This document shows, in pieces, positions 24,826-32,775 of a stretch of DNA of 48,208 nucleotides. The translations under genes were made by a program, and so were the position numbers. This DNA comes from Candidatus Kaiserbacteria bacterium CG10_big_fil_rev_8_21_14_0_10_59_10 (lineage in GTDB: Bacteria > Patescibacteriota > Minisyncoccia > Phycocordibacterales > UBA2100). The notes under the pieces were generated by a model. It ran no database searches and was not told where the DNA came from. It was given only the letters and a program-made list of their open reading frames with translations. How positions within the stretch are numbered: the first letter of the stretch is position 1; each line of letters opens with the position of its first letter. The stretch lies in contig PFBM01000014.1 in assembly GCA_002773285.1 (NCBI GenBank), positions 1 to 48,208 on the forward strand. Reading direction: 5' to 3'.

Positions 24826-25983
24826 TTACCGCTGTGCCTCTAGTGAATAATCCCCGTACTTCTTGACAAGACTATGGTCGGGAGCCCGCTGCAGCGAACC
24901 ATCCGAATTCACTTCGAACAACATCTTATCGGTGAATGAATCCACTATCGTATCGAATTCTTCGGGAGTCATGTTGAAAAACTCAAGAAACTCAGAAATA
25001 GCGACTTTTGGCCACTTGCCGTCGTACTCGGTCACGAGCTTGACCGCCTCATCGCGTGTAATGCGACCATTTCTGACGTCCAGGCATGCATGATCCGTCG
25101 CGCGGCCGAACCCGAATTTCACGAACTTCAAATAATCGTGAACAGCAACGATGGCGTCATCGAGATTCTCGTAGTTCGTATACGTTCCCTCCACCGGCCC
25201 GTCCTCCTTCACCGAGAAACCGTATTTCTGCATGAGCTGCACCTGCTGCCGCGCGTCCCATTTGAAATAGTACCCAAGGAAGGCACCGAAGAGGCCGGCC
25301 TCTTCGAGCTCTTTATCGCTCGGATAAAAGTACGAGACAAGATCTTCTTTGGTGATGCCCTCAACCCCGATCATATCCTCGACGCGAAGGCCGAGGAGGC
25401 CTCCGAACTCTTCGAGCCATCTGCGGTCAAGCACGTTCTTCATGCGAGCCGCTTTCGGTCCTCCGTATTCAAGTTGTGAATTCTCTCCCCAGAGAACGAG
25501 AGGGATCCTGAACTGAACCGCCACGCGTACCGAAAAGGTAAAAATACCGATATGGTTCGGCCACTCGTGGTCACCCACCTGCTTGAACGCATAGAGGCAC
25601 ATTTTCTTATATATTTCCGGATTCTTCTTAAACTCGAGTAGGTCACCGAATTGCCGAATGTTCTCAAGGTTTTTTCTTCCCAGTTCGTTGCGCAATGTCG
25701 CCTCGAAATTTACCATGAGCGGATTCAGACCGTACTTGCGAGCCATGTATGCCTGGTAGTGACTGTCCTTCCCGCCTGAGATAGGAATGACGCAGTCGTA
25801 ATTCCCGCCGCTTTTATTCTTGAAGCGCGAGACGAGCTCGCGGAATTCCGTTTCGCGCGCTTCCCAATCTATGGTGCCTTTCATCTCCGCAGAACGGCAC
25901 GCATCACATACACCCTCTTCATCGAACGAGAGGTCCGGCTTGGTATTCGGCATCACGCATTTGGTGCAGTACCGGAAAGACAT
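24826..25983 (-). CDS. pseA: N-acetyl sugar amidotransferase (PseA/WbpG family)
   Basis: ATP-dependent PP-loop enzyme that turns a sugar N-acetyl into an acetamidino group using ammonia delivered by HisH/HisF partners. 385 residues. An N-terminal zinc ribbon-like set YCTKCVMPNTKPDLSF...CDACR, then PP-loop VIPISGGKDSHYQAYMARKY, LWGENSQLEYGG and FGFGRATDHACLDVRNGRIT are all typical of this family. The start is taken at ATG 25983 directly after the methyltransferase stop (TGATATG); the track start is an upstream TTG. hisF and hisH lie close upstream in the same operon, the arrangement known from Campylobacter pseA and Pseudomonas wbpG. Confidence 0.92.
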   Translation of the reverse strand: MSFRYCTKCVMPNTKPDLSFDEEGVCDACRSAEMKGTIDWEARETEFRELVSRFKNKSGGNYDCVIPISGGKDSHYQAYMARKYGLNPLMVNFEATLRNELGRKNLENIRQFGDLLEFKKNPEIYKKMCLYAFKQVGDHEWPNHIGIFTFSVRVAVQFRIPLVLWGENSQLEYGGPKAARMKNVLDRRWLEEFGGLLGLRVEDMIGVEGITKEDLVSYFYPSDKELEEAGLFGAFLGYYFKWDARQQVQLMQKYGFSVKEDGPVEGTYTNYENLDDAIVAVHDYLKFVKFGFGRATDHACLDVRNGRITRDEAVKLVTEYDGKWPKVAISEFLEFFNMTPEEFDTIVDSFTDKMLFEVNSDGSLQRAPDHSLVKKYGDYSLEAQR

Positions 25984-25984
25984 A

Positions 25985-26635
25985 TCAACGACGTTTCTCA
26001 AGGAGATACATTTGGCTCACGTTCTTTTCGTCCGTCATTCGATATTTCCTTTCCTTAACAACTTTCAGGTCCGCGAACGTGTCCGCGAACAATCCACAGA
26101 AGTCAGCTTTCCAAAGAAGGTCGCTCGTTCCTCGATACGTTACTTCAGTATATTCAGGCGAATAATACTCGAATCCCCAGATGTAATGACTCGATACTCT
26201 GTGCATCTCGGAAATGATGCTCTTAATATCGTCCGGGGAAATATGGATGAGAACGCCCGATGTGTACACGAGATCGAACGCTCCATCACTAAAGGGCACA
26301 TCAAAGCCAGACCCGAGGATGACCTCGACTTCGGGATGGAGCTTTTTCGCCTGTGACACGGCGTACTCATTTATCTCGAGACCCGTTAGGTTCGTGAATC
26401 CCATGCGGCGGAGGAATTCAAGCTGCACGCCAATGTTCGCCCCCACCTCCAGTATCTTTAAGTCCCGCGGAATATCCGCAAGAAACTCTTCATTCATCGC
26501 GGTACGCGACACATCGTAGTCCTTAAGATACAGACGGTCAAACTCCTCGGGAGATTGCGGGTTGCGATCCGTGTACTTTTTCCCCATCTCCCCCGCCCAC
26601 TCAAAGAGCTGCTTTGTGACCTTCGTTTTGCCCAT
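25985..26635 (-). CDS. Pseudaminic-acid-biosynthesis-associated methyltransferase
   Basis: A 216-residue class I SAM methyltransferase. Motif I is ILEVGANIGVQLEFLRRMG, with LTGLEINEYAVSQAKKLH and FDLVYTSGVLIHISPDDIK after it. The EVGxNxGxQL and TSGVLIHI patterns are those I associate with the methylase repeatedly found in pseudaminic acid clusters. Its cofactor pocket is complete. I start at ATG 26635 (MGKTKVTKQLFEWAGEMG); the track ORF adds 12 residues. It lies between hisF and pseA, so it may methylate the acetamidino sugar or its precursor. Confidence 0.85.
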   Translation of the reverse strand: MGKTKVTKQLFEWAGEMGKKYTDRNPQSPEEFDRLYLKDYDVSRTAMNEEFLADIPRDLKILEVGANIGVQLEFLRRMGFTNLTGLEINEYAVSQAKKLHPEVEVILGSGFDVPFSDGAFDLVYTSGVLIHISPDDIKSIISEMHRVSSHYIWGFEYYSPEYTEVTYRGTSDLLWKADFCGLFADTFADLKVVKERKYRMTDEKNVSQMYLLEKRR

Positions 26636-26645
26636 GCGGCAAATC

Positions 26646-27395
26646 CTACCCGATTCGAGCGGGAAATCCAACGTCCGCGAGCGCTCGCTTTATCACATTC
26701 GGCGTTACCTGCGTGTATTGGAACATACTTGCGGCAGCCACCGCCGACGCGCCAGCCTGTACGGCTTTAACGCAGTCGCCGGGGATACCCGCGCCGCCTA
26801 GCGCGATGACCGGGATGCGCACCGCATCAGCGACCGCTCGGATAAGCTCTGTATCGTATCCCTCCATCGTGCCATCAAGATCAATCGAATTAAGTAATAT
26901 CTCACCGGCACCTAAATCTTCGACCTCCTTGGCCCACGATACCGCATCCTTACCGCCATCAGCGGAACCGCCATGCGTGAATACGCGCCAGCCGGCATGT
27001 ACCATCCGCACGTCGATTGAAACAACAACACACTGACTCCCGTAGCGACGCGATGCTTCTGCGATAAGCCGGGGGCATTCAAGTACAGCCGAATTCATGG
27101 CCACCTTATCGGCGCCGGCTGAGAGCAGGAGCTGCACGTCCTCTACCGTTTTTACGCCACCACCGAGCGTTACCGGCATGAAGCACTCCTTGGTAACCGC
27201 TTCAACGATCCATCGCTCTATGCCGCGCTTCCCCGCGTCCAGATCGAGAAAAATGAGTTCGTCCACGTCCCGGGCGTTAAAAACCCTGACGGCCGCTACG
27301 TAGTTACCGATATTTCGATGATCGCGGAATCGGACGCTCTTCACGAGCTTGTGGTCCTTTATGGTCAGACATGGAATGACGCGAACTTTAAGCAT
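26646..27395 (-). CDS. hisF: HisF paralogue of the acetamidino module
   Basis: A (beta/alpha)8 barrel, 249 residues from MLKVRVIPCLTIKDHKLVKS to the C-terminus. True HisF reads CLDVKDG near position 11, and its Asp is a catalytic acid/base for imidazole-glycerol-phosphate synthesis. Here the position is Thr (CLTIKDH), while the second key Asp is kept (VVVSIDVRM). Glycan-cluster HisF2 proteins show the same loss. It should act as an ammonia-channelling partner for PseA, not in histidine synthesis. The start is ATG 27395 inside the hisH stop region (8-base overlap ATGCTTAA); the track ORF is extended 96 codons too far. No other his genes are present. Confidence 0.9.
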   Translation of the reverse strand: MLKVRVIPCLTIKDHKLVKSVRFRDHRNIGNYVAAVRVFNARDVDELIFLDLDAGKRGIERWIVEAVTKECFMPVTLGGGVKTVEDVQLLLSAGADKVAMNSAVLECPRLIAEASRRYGSQCVVVSIDVRMVHAGWRVFTHGGSADGGKDAVSWAKEVEDLGAGEILLNSIDLDGTMEGYDTELIRAVADAVRIPVIALGGAGIPGDCVKAVQAGASAVAAASMFQYTQVTPNVIKRALADVGFPARIG

Positions 27396-27999
27396 AGGAA
27401 ATGAAATTCTTAAGGACAGCGAGTCCTCCCTTCTGGCTTTTTTCGGGATGAAATTGCGTGCCGAAAATGTTTCCCTTCTCCACCGCAACCGGGAACGTCT
27501 CGCCATACGCACAGGTACCGACAACGATGTTCGGATCGTTCGGACGCAATACATACGAGTGTACGAAGTAAAAATGACGAGATGGAACGCTCTTGAAAAG
27601 TATCGAGCTTTCAATCGGGGCAACCTCATTCCATCCGATATGCGGAAGCCTGTACGCATCTTCATCGACTCGTAGGCGCTCAACCCGACCCTCGATCCAA
27701 CCTAAACCGGGTGCGCCGCCGGCCTCTTCTCCATAGGTCGCGAGAAACTGCATGCCGAGACAAATGCCAAGAAAGGGCTTTCCCCTTACAAGTACCTCGC
27801 GTTCCATATCCGAGAACCCGGGGCACGACTTCAGTCGCCGCATTCCGTCAGGGAACGCGCCAACGCCGGGCAGAATGATATGAGACGCTTTCTCGAAATC
27901 TGCTCCGTGCGCTGTAACGATCCCTTCCGCGCCTAGAAAACGCAGCGCATTCCGTACGGAACCGACGTTCCCCATACCATAATCGACTATCGCTATCAT
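27388..27999 (-). CDS. hisH: HisH-type glutamine amidotransferase
   Basis: Class I glutaminase, 203 residues. Nucleophile elbow FLGICLGMQFLATYGEE with Cys near 82, oxyanion-side ILPGVGAFPDGMRRL, and the catalytic His and Glu in GTQFHPEKSQKGG. It hydrolyses glutamine and passes ammonia to HisF. With HisF and PseA downstream it supplies nitrogen for amidine formation on the sugar. It overlaps hisF by 8 bases and the SpsF-like gene by 4, a tightly coupled module. Confidence 0.93.
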   Translation of the reverse strand: MIAIVDYGMGNVGSVRNALRFLGAEGIVTAHGADFEKASHIILPGVGAFPDGMRRLKSCPGFSDMEREVLVRGKPFLGICLGMQFLATYGEEAGGAPGLGWIEGRVERLRVDEDAYRLPHIGWNEVAPIESSILFKSVPSRHFYFVHSYVLRPNDPNIVVGTCAYGETFPVAVEKGNIFGTQFHPEKSQKGGLAVLKNFISYA

Positions 28000-28757
28000 G
28001 CGCGTATGCCTTTTGTAGGGTATTCCGCGTCACGAAACGCGTTGAGGGACACCATCTCCGGGTGAGCATCGAGGTAGGCAAGCACATCGGGAACATGAAG
28101 GATGTCCCCTTTCTTCTCATAGAAACGCTCGTACAGATGAGAGAGCAGTTCGTAATCTTCCTCATAGTCGAGCGTCAAGCGGAACTGCGGCCGCGCATAG
28201 ATGTCTCTCGCGACGAGTTGCGGTCCGATCACGAAGTCCTCTTTTTTATTCTCGTGTATATACGGAGTCACATGCTCTCGCTCGTATGGGTTTTTTGCTT
28301 CTCGATGAGCCCTCTCAAGCGCAGCGAAGGAGAAAATCTCGCAATCCAGCCCGCGCGGGAAGGTACGGGTGTTCGGCGCAATATTGCTTTGATAATCATA
28401 CCTACCCGCACCGAAGTTCTGAACAAGTTCAGAGAGGACGCTTGGGTCAATGAGAGGGCAGTCAGAGGTGATTCGGACGACGGGGTCAAATGGACCCGTT
28501 TTTGCCGCTTCGAAGTAGCGAGAAAGCACGTCGTCTTGAGAGCCCCGAAAATGCGTATAGCCATGCTCCGTGCAAAAATCCACTATCTCATCGTCTTCGG
28601 GTGCAACAGACGTCGCGACAATGACGCTGTCTATCCCTGGTGCCCGTTTTACTCGTTCAACAACGTGAAAAAGCGCTGCGTATCCGGCAAGTGGCAGAAG
28701 TACCTTCCCCGGCAGTCTGGTCGAGCTCATCCGCGCCTGAATGATAGCTGCAATCAT
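27996..28757 (-). CDS. SpsF-like cytidylyltransferase family protein
   Basis: 253 residues starting MIAAIIQARMSSTRLPGKVL, the nucleotide loop of the spore-coat SpsF / CMP-KDO synthetase-like family. RITSDCPLIDPSVLSELVQN and RTFPRGLDCEIFSFAALERA are family stretches. Related proteins occur in nonulosonic-acid loci and are thought to activate a sugar with CTP. It differs from the NeuA-like enzyme at 15783 (IPARGGSKR), so the locus has two kinds of cytidylyltransferase. It lies between pseC and hisH and is 18 bases from the pseC stop. Confidence 0.85.
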   Translation of the reverse strand: MIAAIIQARMSSTRLPGKVLLPLAGYAALFHVVERVKRAPGIDSVIVATSVAPEDDEIVDFCTEHGYTHFRGSQDDVLSRYFEAAKTGPFDPVVRITSDCPLIDPSVLSELVQNFGAGRYDYQSNIAPNTRTFPRGLDCEIFSFAALERAHREAKNPYEREHVTPYIHENKKEDFVIGPQLVARDIYARPQFRLTLDYEEDYELLSHLYERFYEKKGDILHVPDVLAYLDAHPEMVSLNAFRDAEYPTKGIRA

Positions 28758-28775
28758 GAGCGTAGGTGAACACCC

Positions 28776-29909
28776 TTAGAGGACTTTTCGTAGTTCACGA
28801 ATAACCCTGTCCTGTTCGCGGAGGGTGAGATCAGGAAAAAGCGGGATTGAGATCTCGGAGGCATAGAAGCTCTCCGCGCGCGGACATAGCTCCTTTCCGT
28901 AGCCAAGTTTTTGATAGTACGGATGGAGGTATACGGGCAGATAGTGCACCTGCACGGCGATACCGACGTTACGAAGGGCGTTAAAGACTCTCGCGCGCGC
29001 GGACGGCTCGGCGACACGAATAGGAAACAGATGCCACGCCGAGTGCGCATCTTTACTGTCCGAGGGCGGCAGGATGAGGCCAGGAATGCTCGAGGCCAGC
29101 TTTTTGTAGCGATGTGCGAGCGCGCGGCGTTTCGCGATGTGCGCGCGAAGCCGCTTCAGTTGCGAGAGTCCGAGTGCCGCCTGAATGTCAGTGAGCCGAT
29201 AGTTGTAGCCGAGGGACTGCATCTCCTGATGCCACGCAGGCGCGTGTTTTTTCTTAAAAAGCGTCCGGTCCTTCACGATACCGTGGTGACGGAACGCGAG
29301 GAGTTTTATATAAAACTCCTTGCTGTTCGTCGCAATAGCGCCTCCCTCACCCGTCGTGATGGACTTCACCGGATGAAAACTGAACATCGTCATGTCGGCG
29401 AGCGACCCGACGGGGCGACCCTTATATGACGCGCCGAGCGAATGTGCAGCGTCCGCGATGAGAAGAAGCTTGTGTTTTTTTGCGATACGCCGCAGTGCAG
29501 TATAGTCCGCCGGGCGGCCCGCGTAGTCAACGGATATGATAGATCTCGTCCTCTTTGTTATCTTCCTCTCAACGTCGTGTGGATCAATGTTCCCTGTTTC
29601 GATGTCCACATCCGCGAATACTGGCTTGGCGCCAACATACAAAACTGCGTTCGCGCTCGCCGCGAAGGTGAGCGCCGGCACGATAACCTCGTCGCCCTTG
29701 CCGAGCCCCGCTGCAGCGCACGCGCCGTGTAGCGCCGCCGTACCTGAAGAAAAAACCGCGCAGTAACGCGTACCCGCTGTGCGTGCGAGCTCTTTTTCAA
29801 ACGCTGGAATGGCCGGACCCTGCGTGAGAAAGTCAGAGCGTAACACGTTCACAACTGCGCGAATATCCGCGGCTGTAACAGATTGACACGAATACGGAAT
29901 GGATCTCAC
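28776..29909 (-). CDS. pseC: UDP-4-amino-4,6-dideoxy-N-acetyl-altrosamine aminotransferase
   Basis: A PLP-dependent DegT/DnrJ/EryC1 enzyme of 377 residues. The start IPYSCQSVTAADIRAVVNVL followed by RSDFLTQGPAIPAFEKELA is characteristic of PseC. Then FSSGTAALHGACAAAGLGKG (phosphate binding), IADAAHSLGASYKGRPVG and the PLP-lysine motif FSFHPVKSITTGEGGAIATN. It transfers an amino group from glutamate to the 4-keto sugar made by PseB. Its start overlaps the pseB stop by 4 bases, matching the order of reactions. No truncation seen. Confidence 0.94.
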   Translation of the reverse strand: MRSIPYSCQSVTAADIRAVVNVLRSDFLTQGPAIPAFEKELARTAGTRYCAVFSSGTAALHGACAAAGLGKGDEVIVPALTFAASANAVLYVGAKPVFADVDIETGNIDPHDVERKITKRTRSIISVDYAGRPADYTALRRIAKKHKLLLIADAAHSLGASYKGRPVGSLADMTMFSFHPVKSITTGEGGAIATNSKEFYIKLLAFRHHGIVKDRTLFKKKHAPAWHQEMQSLGYNYRLTDIQAALGLSQLKRLRAHIAKRRALAHRYKKLASSIPGLILPPSDSKDAHSAWHLFPIRVAEPSARARVFNALRNVGIAVQVHYLPVYLHPYYQKLGYGKELCPRAESFYASEISIPLFPDLTLREQDRVIRELRKVL

Positions 29910-30988
29910 GTTGATTTCCGCGCTTTTGCACGCCCGGGCGATTTGACGCGCGTACGCGCGCTCTTTTTCATGCGGCTCTGTTTCTTCCCGCTACCGCCCT
30001 CGGAACCTCCCGCGAGAATGCGCGGAGCATGTTCGACGGAACGCAGAAAGCGCGGGTTATCGCTCGCGTATATGAAATCTACCCCGACCGGCGCGCCTTG
30101 TACGGGCGGCTCGTCGTCGAACTGGAGTTGTTCCGGGGAGATAACGTACATGCTTCCTATGTCGCGCGTTCTGCCCGCCTCGTGCTGCGTAATGAGCGTT
30201 TCGTGTAGTTTCTCTCCGGGGCGTATCCCTACGACCCTCACGGAGCAATCCGGTGCGAGACATTTGATAATGTCAACAACTTTCACGCTCTCCATTTTCG
30301 GTACGAATATTTCTCCGCCGTGCATTTGCTCTAGCGCCTCGATCACGTAATCCATCACGCGCTCAATGCGCAGCCAAAAGCGCGTCATACGATCGTCGGT
30401 AAGCGTTATCGTGCCGCTCGAACGCTGCTTTTCGACCACCTCAAGAAGCGAACCGCGGCTGCCGAGGATGTTGCCATAGCGCATAACGGAAAAGCGCGGC
30501 TTTTGCGCCCCGCTCCTTCGGTAGACATTTGCTGCTATGGTGAGCCGCTCCGCACAAAGCTTCGTCGCACCGTATAGATTCACCGGGTGAACCGCCTTGT
30601 CTGAGGAGGTAAAAAGTACTCTTGCGACTCCTGCGTCAAGTGCCGCCTCAATGACATTTTGCGTGCCGAGCACGTTCGTTTTTACGGCCTCCATCGGGTT
30701 GTATTCAAGCGCAGGCACCTGTTTCAAGGCAGCGGCGTGCACGACGAAATCCACGTCCCGAAACGCGCGCATGAGCCGTTCTTTATCGCGCACGTCACCC
30801 AAGAAAAAGCGCAAGCGCTCGTCGTCCTCGAAAGCCCGGCGCAGCTCCGACTGCTTGAACTCGTCGCGGCTGAACACGATGATGCGGCTTACTTTCGTCT
30901 GCAGGAGACGCGCGATGAAGGCATAACCGAACGTACCGGTGCCGCCTGTTATTAATACAGATTTCTCCGCCCAAAATGAGGAATTCAT
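29906..30988 (-). CDS. pseB: UDP-GlcNAc 4,6-dehydratase (inverting) with a basic C-terminal tail
   Basis: The first enzyme of the pseudaminic pathway: dehydration and C5 inversion of UDP-GlcNAc. Seen: SVLITGGTGTFGYAFIARLL, FVVHAAALKQVPALEYNPME, LFTSSDKAVHPVNLYGATKL (Asp, Lys and YxxxK) and MRYGNILGSRGSLLEVVEKQ. These are PseB/FlaA1 hallmarks. I start at ATG 30988; the upstream Met in the track is out of the family. The last 35 or so residues (GGSEGGSGKKQSRMKKSART and on) form a Gly-Ser then Lys/Arg-rich tail not usual for PseB. It is preceded by a 48-base gap and a GT4 gene. Confidence 0.94.
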   Translation of the reverse strand: MNSSFWAEKSVLITGGTGTFGYAFIARLLQTKVSRIIVFSRDEFKQSELRRAFEDDERLRFFLGDVRDKERLMRAFRDVDFVVHAAALKQVPALEYNPMEAVKTNVLGTQNVIEAALDAGVARVLFTSSDKAVHPVNLYGATKLCAERLTIAANVYRRSGAQKPRFSVMRYGNILGSRGSLLEVVEKQRSSGTITLTDDRMTRFWLRIERVMDYVIEALEQMHGGEIFVPKMESVKVVDIIKCLAPDCSVRVVGIRPGEKLHETLITQHEAGRTRDIGSMYVISPEQLQFDDEPPVQGAPVGVDFIYASDNPRFLRSVEHAPRILAGGSEGGSGKKQSRMKKSARTRVKSPGRAKARKST

Positions 30989-31036
30989 GGATAGCGGCAC
31001 TGTACCAAACAGCGCCCCCCTCGGCAACGATCCGCT

Positions 31037-32155
31037 TTACCGTAACGCACGTATGTGCATCAGTATGTTCCGCGCGCGCTTATCCCACGAGAAGGCGCGT
31101 ACCAGTTCGCGGCCGCGTGCGGCACGCGTGGCCGCTTCGCTCGGCTGCACGAGAATGTCCCGAAGCGCTTGGACCAAAGAAGTGGCATCGTCTGGCGCAA
31201 AAAAATGCACGTGTCGTTCGTCCACGATTTCTCGTACGGACGGGAGGTCGGAGGCGACAACAGGCGTGCCTGATGCGAGGTATTCAAAAAGCTTCACGGG
31301 AGAAGTATAGACACGAGACTCGATAGTGGAAGCGGAATTAGGCAATACGAGTATGTCTGCCGCCCGCAAATAGCGCGGGACCAAAGAGTGCCGCTGGTGA
31401 GGCACGAGAAGTATGCTCTCAGCATCTTTATGCTCCTCTCGAAAGCGAACAATGTCACGATCTGTTCCGCCCACGAATACAAATAGTAGTTCAGGAAGCA
31501 TACGTGCGGCATGCGCGAGCGTCTCCACGCCCTTCCAACCGTACACATTGCCCGTATAGAGCACGATGCGCTTGTGCGCTGGGAGCGATAATTCGCGTCG
31601 CAATTCATTTTTATCCGCAGCAAACTCAAACAACTTTGGTTCATATCCGTTCGGGGCGACCAGCACCCGCTTGGGAGATACGCCGAAAATCCGACACAGT
31701 TTATCTGCCTTAAATTGGTTGGTAGAGATGTATCCTCGTGCACCCCGAATGAGACGCCACCAGAAACGTCGGCGCAGACCGGGAAAGTCATGTATCTCAT
31801 AGAATACCTTGCACCGCCGTGAGAGCATCCATGTAACCCACTGACTTCTCGTAATAACCGCATCACATTCTACTCTACCTGCACGGCGAAACACGGACAT
31901 AGCAAAAAGGATTTTCCTCAACACATACCCCAACCGCCCCGGCAAGTGCGGCCCGGCAGGCAAATATTCGATGGAGAAGTTTGAGGTGATGCTGTAATAG
32001 TCGAAAACAGAAACGGTAAGGTGATTCGTCCATGTCGGTACGAGAAGCGTCACTTGTGCACCTTGGTCGCCGAGTGCGGAGCACATGCTTGCGATCTGGA
32101 TGCCGTGCGCCTTTTCCGTCGGCATGCGAGCGTATGCAACATACAGAACTTTCAT
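31037..32155 (-). CDS. Family 4 glycosyltransferase
   Basis: 372 residues, GT-B fold. The N-terminal domain starts KVLYVAYARMPTEKAHGIQI. The C-terminal donor domain has RIVLYTGNVYGWKGVETLAH, LVPHQRHSLVPRYLRAADIL and the EX7E region SPVKLFEYLASGTPVVASDL. It uses a retaining mechanism with a nucleotide-sugar donor; the exact sugar is not known. No membrane segment. It overlaps the upstream methyltransferase by ATGA. Confidence 0.9.
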   Translation of the reverse strand: MKVLYVAYARMPTEKAHGIQIASMCSALGDQGAQVTLLVPTWTNHLTVSVFDYYSITSNFSIEYLPAGPHLPGRLGYVLRKILFAMSVFRRAGRVECDAVITRSQWVTWMLSRRCKVFYEIHDFPGLRRRFWWRLIRGARGYISTNQFKADKLCRIFGVSPKRVLVAPNGYEPKLFEFAADKNELRRELSLPAHKRIVLYTGNVYGWKGVETLAHAARMLPELLFVFVGGTDRDIVRFREEHKDAESILLVPHQRHSLVPRYLRAADILVLPNSASTIESRVYTSPVKLFEYLASGTPVVASDLPSVREIVDERHVHFFAPDDATSLVQALRDILVQPSEAATRAARGRELVRAFSWDKRARNILMHIRALR

Positions 32156-32775
32156 ACTGAAAGAAGAAAATAATAGTGGCTCGGGTCGTCTGGAGTGTGC
32201 CCTTCTTCTCTTACTGTGAACCCGGCGTCTTTTAGGAGAACATGAAATTGTGAGAGGCTCCTGTCGCGTTTACCTAACTCCCAGTAATGCTGGCCGTCGA
32301 AAACATGTTTCTTCCAAAAATGCGGCATTTTCACCATAACAGACATCCACGGAGTAAGGGGAATTTTTACCGTAAACGCGATAATACTTCCGGCGTACGG
32401 AAGCGTAACGACAACATGCCTGCGCGCTATACGTCGAAGTTCCGCAAGCGCCCGCGGGACTTCTTCCCACGGCAAATGTTCGAGCACTTCAGCCGCAAGT
32501 GCCGTGTCAACAGCTTTGTCCGGCAGAGGAATGGCAGTTACAGAACCGACGATGTCCGGCTGTAGTGCCGGATCAATGTCGAGTGTTTGCACTTGGAGTC
32601 CCATTTTTCGTAGGGCATCTGCGACAATACCGCTCCCGATCCCGACCTCAAGTGTACTTTTAGCGTCGCTTTCCACTACAAGATGTATCTGCCGCCAAAA
32701 GTTCGCCCAACGCTCTTTCTTGACATACCCCAATCGGAAATAGTGCTCCTTGTTTACTTGGATAGAGTGCGCCAT
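32152..32775 (-). CDS. Class I SAM-dependent methyltransferase
   Basis: 207 residues from MAHSIQVNKEHYFRLGYVKK. The SAM motif I is STLEVGIGSGIVADALRKMG, followed by VQTLDIDPALQPDIVGSVTA and AALAAEVLEHLPWEEVPRAL-like text (TALAAEVLEHLPW). A YAGSIIAFTVKIPLTPWMS hydrophobic stretch near 145 might touch membrane. It resembles methyltransferase 11/23 family enzymes in glycan loci; the acceptor is unknown. The track start 14 codons upstream would overlap the GT2 gene further; with ATG 32775 the overlap is 22 bases. Confidence 0.85.
   Translation of the reverse strand: MAHSIQVNKEHYFRLGYVKKERWANFWRQIHLVVESDAKSTLEVGIGSGIVADALRKMGLQVQTLDIDPALQPDIVGSVTAIPLPDKAVDTALAAEVLEHLPWEEVPRALAELRRIARRHVVVTLPYAGSIIAFTVKIPLTPWMSVMVKMPHFWKKHVFDGQHYWELGKRDRSLSQFHVLLKDAGFTVREEGHTPDDPSHYYFLLSV

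Noticed and set aside
27396-27683. N-terminal extension of the HisF ORF in the track
   Set aside because: Lies wholly within hisH in another frame; homology starts exactly at MLKVRVIPCL.
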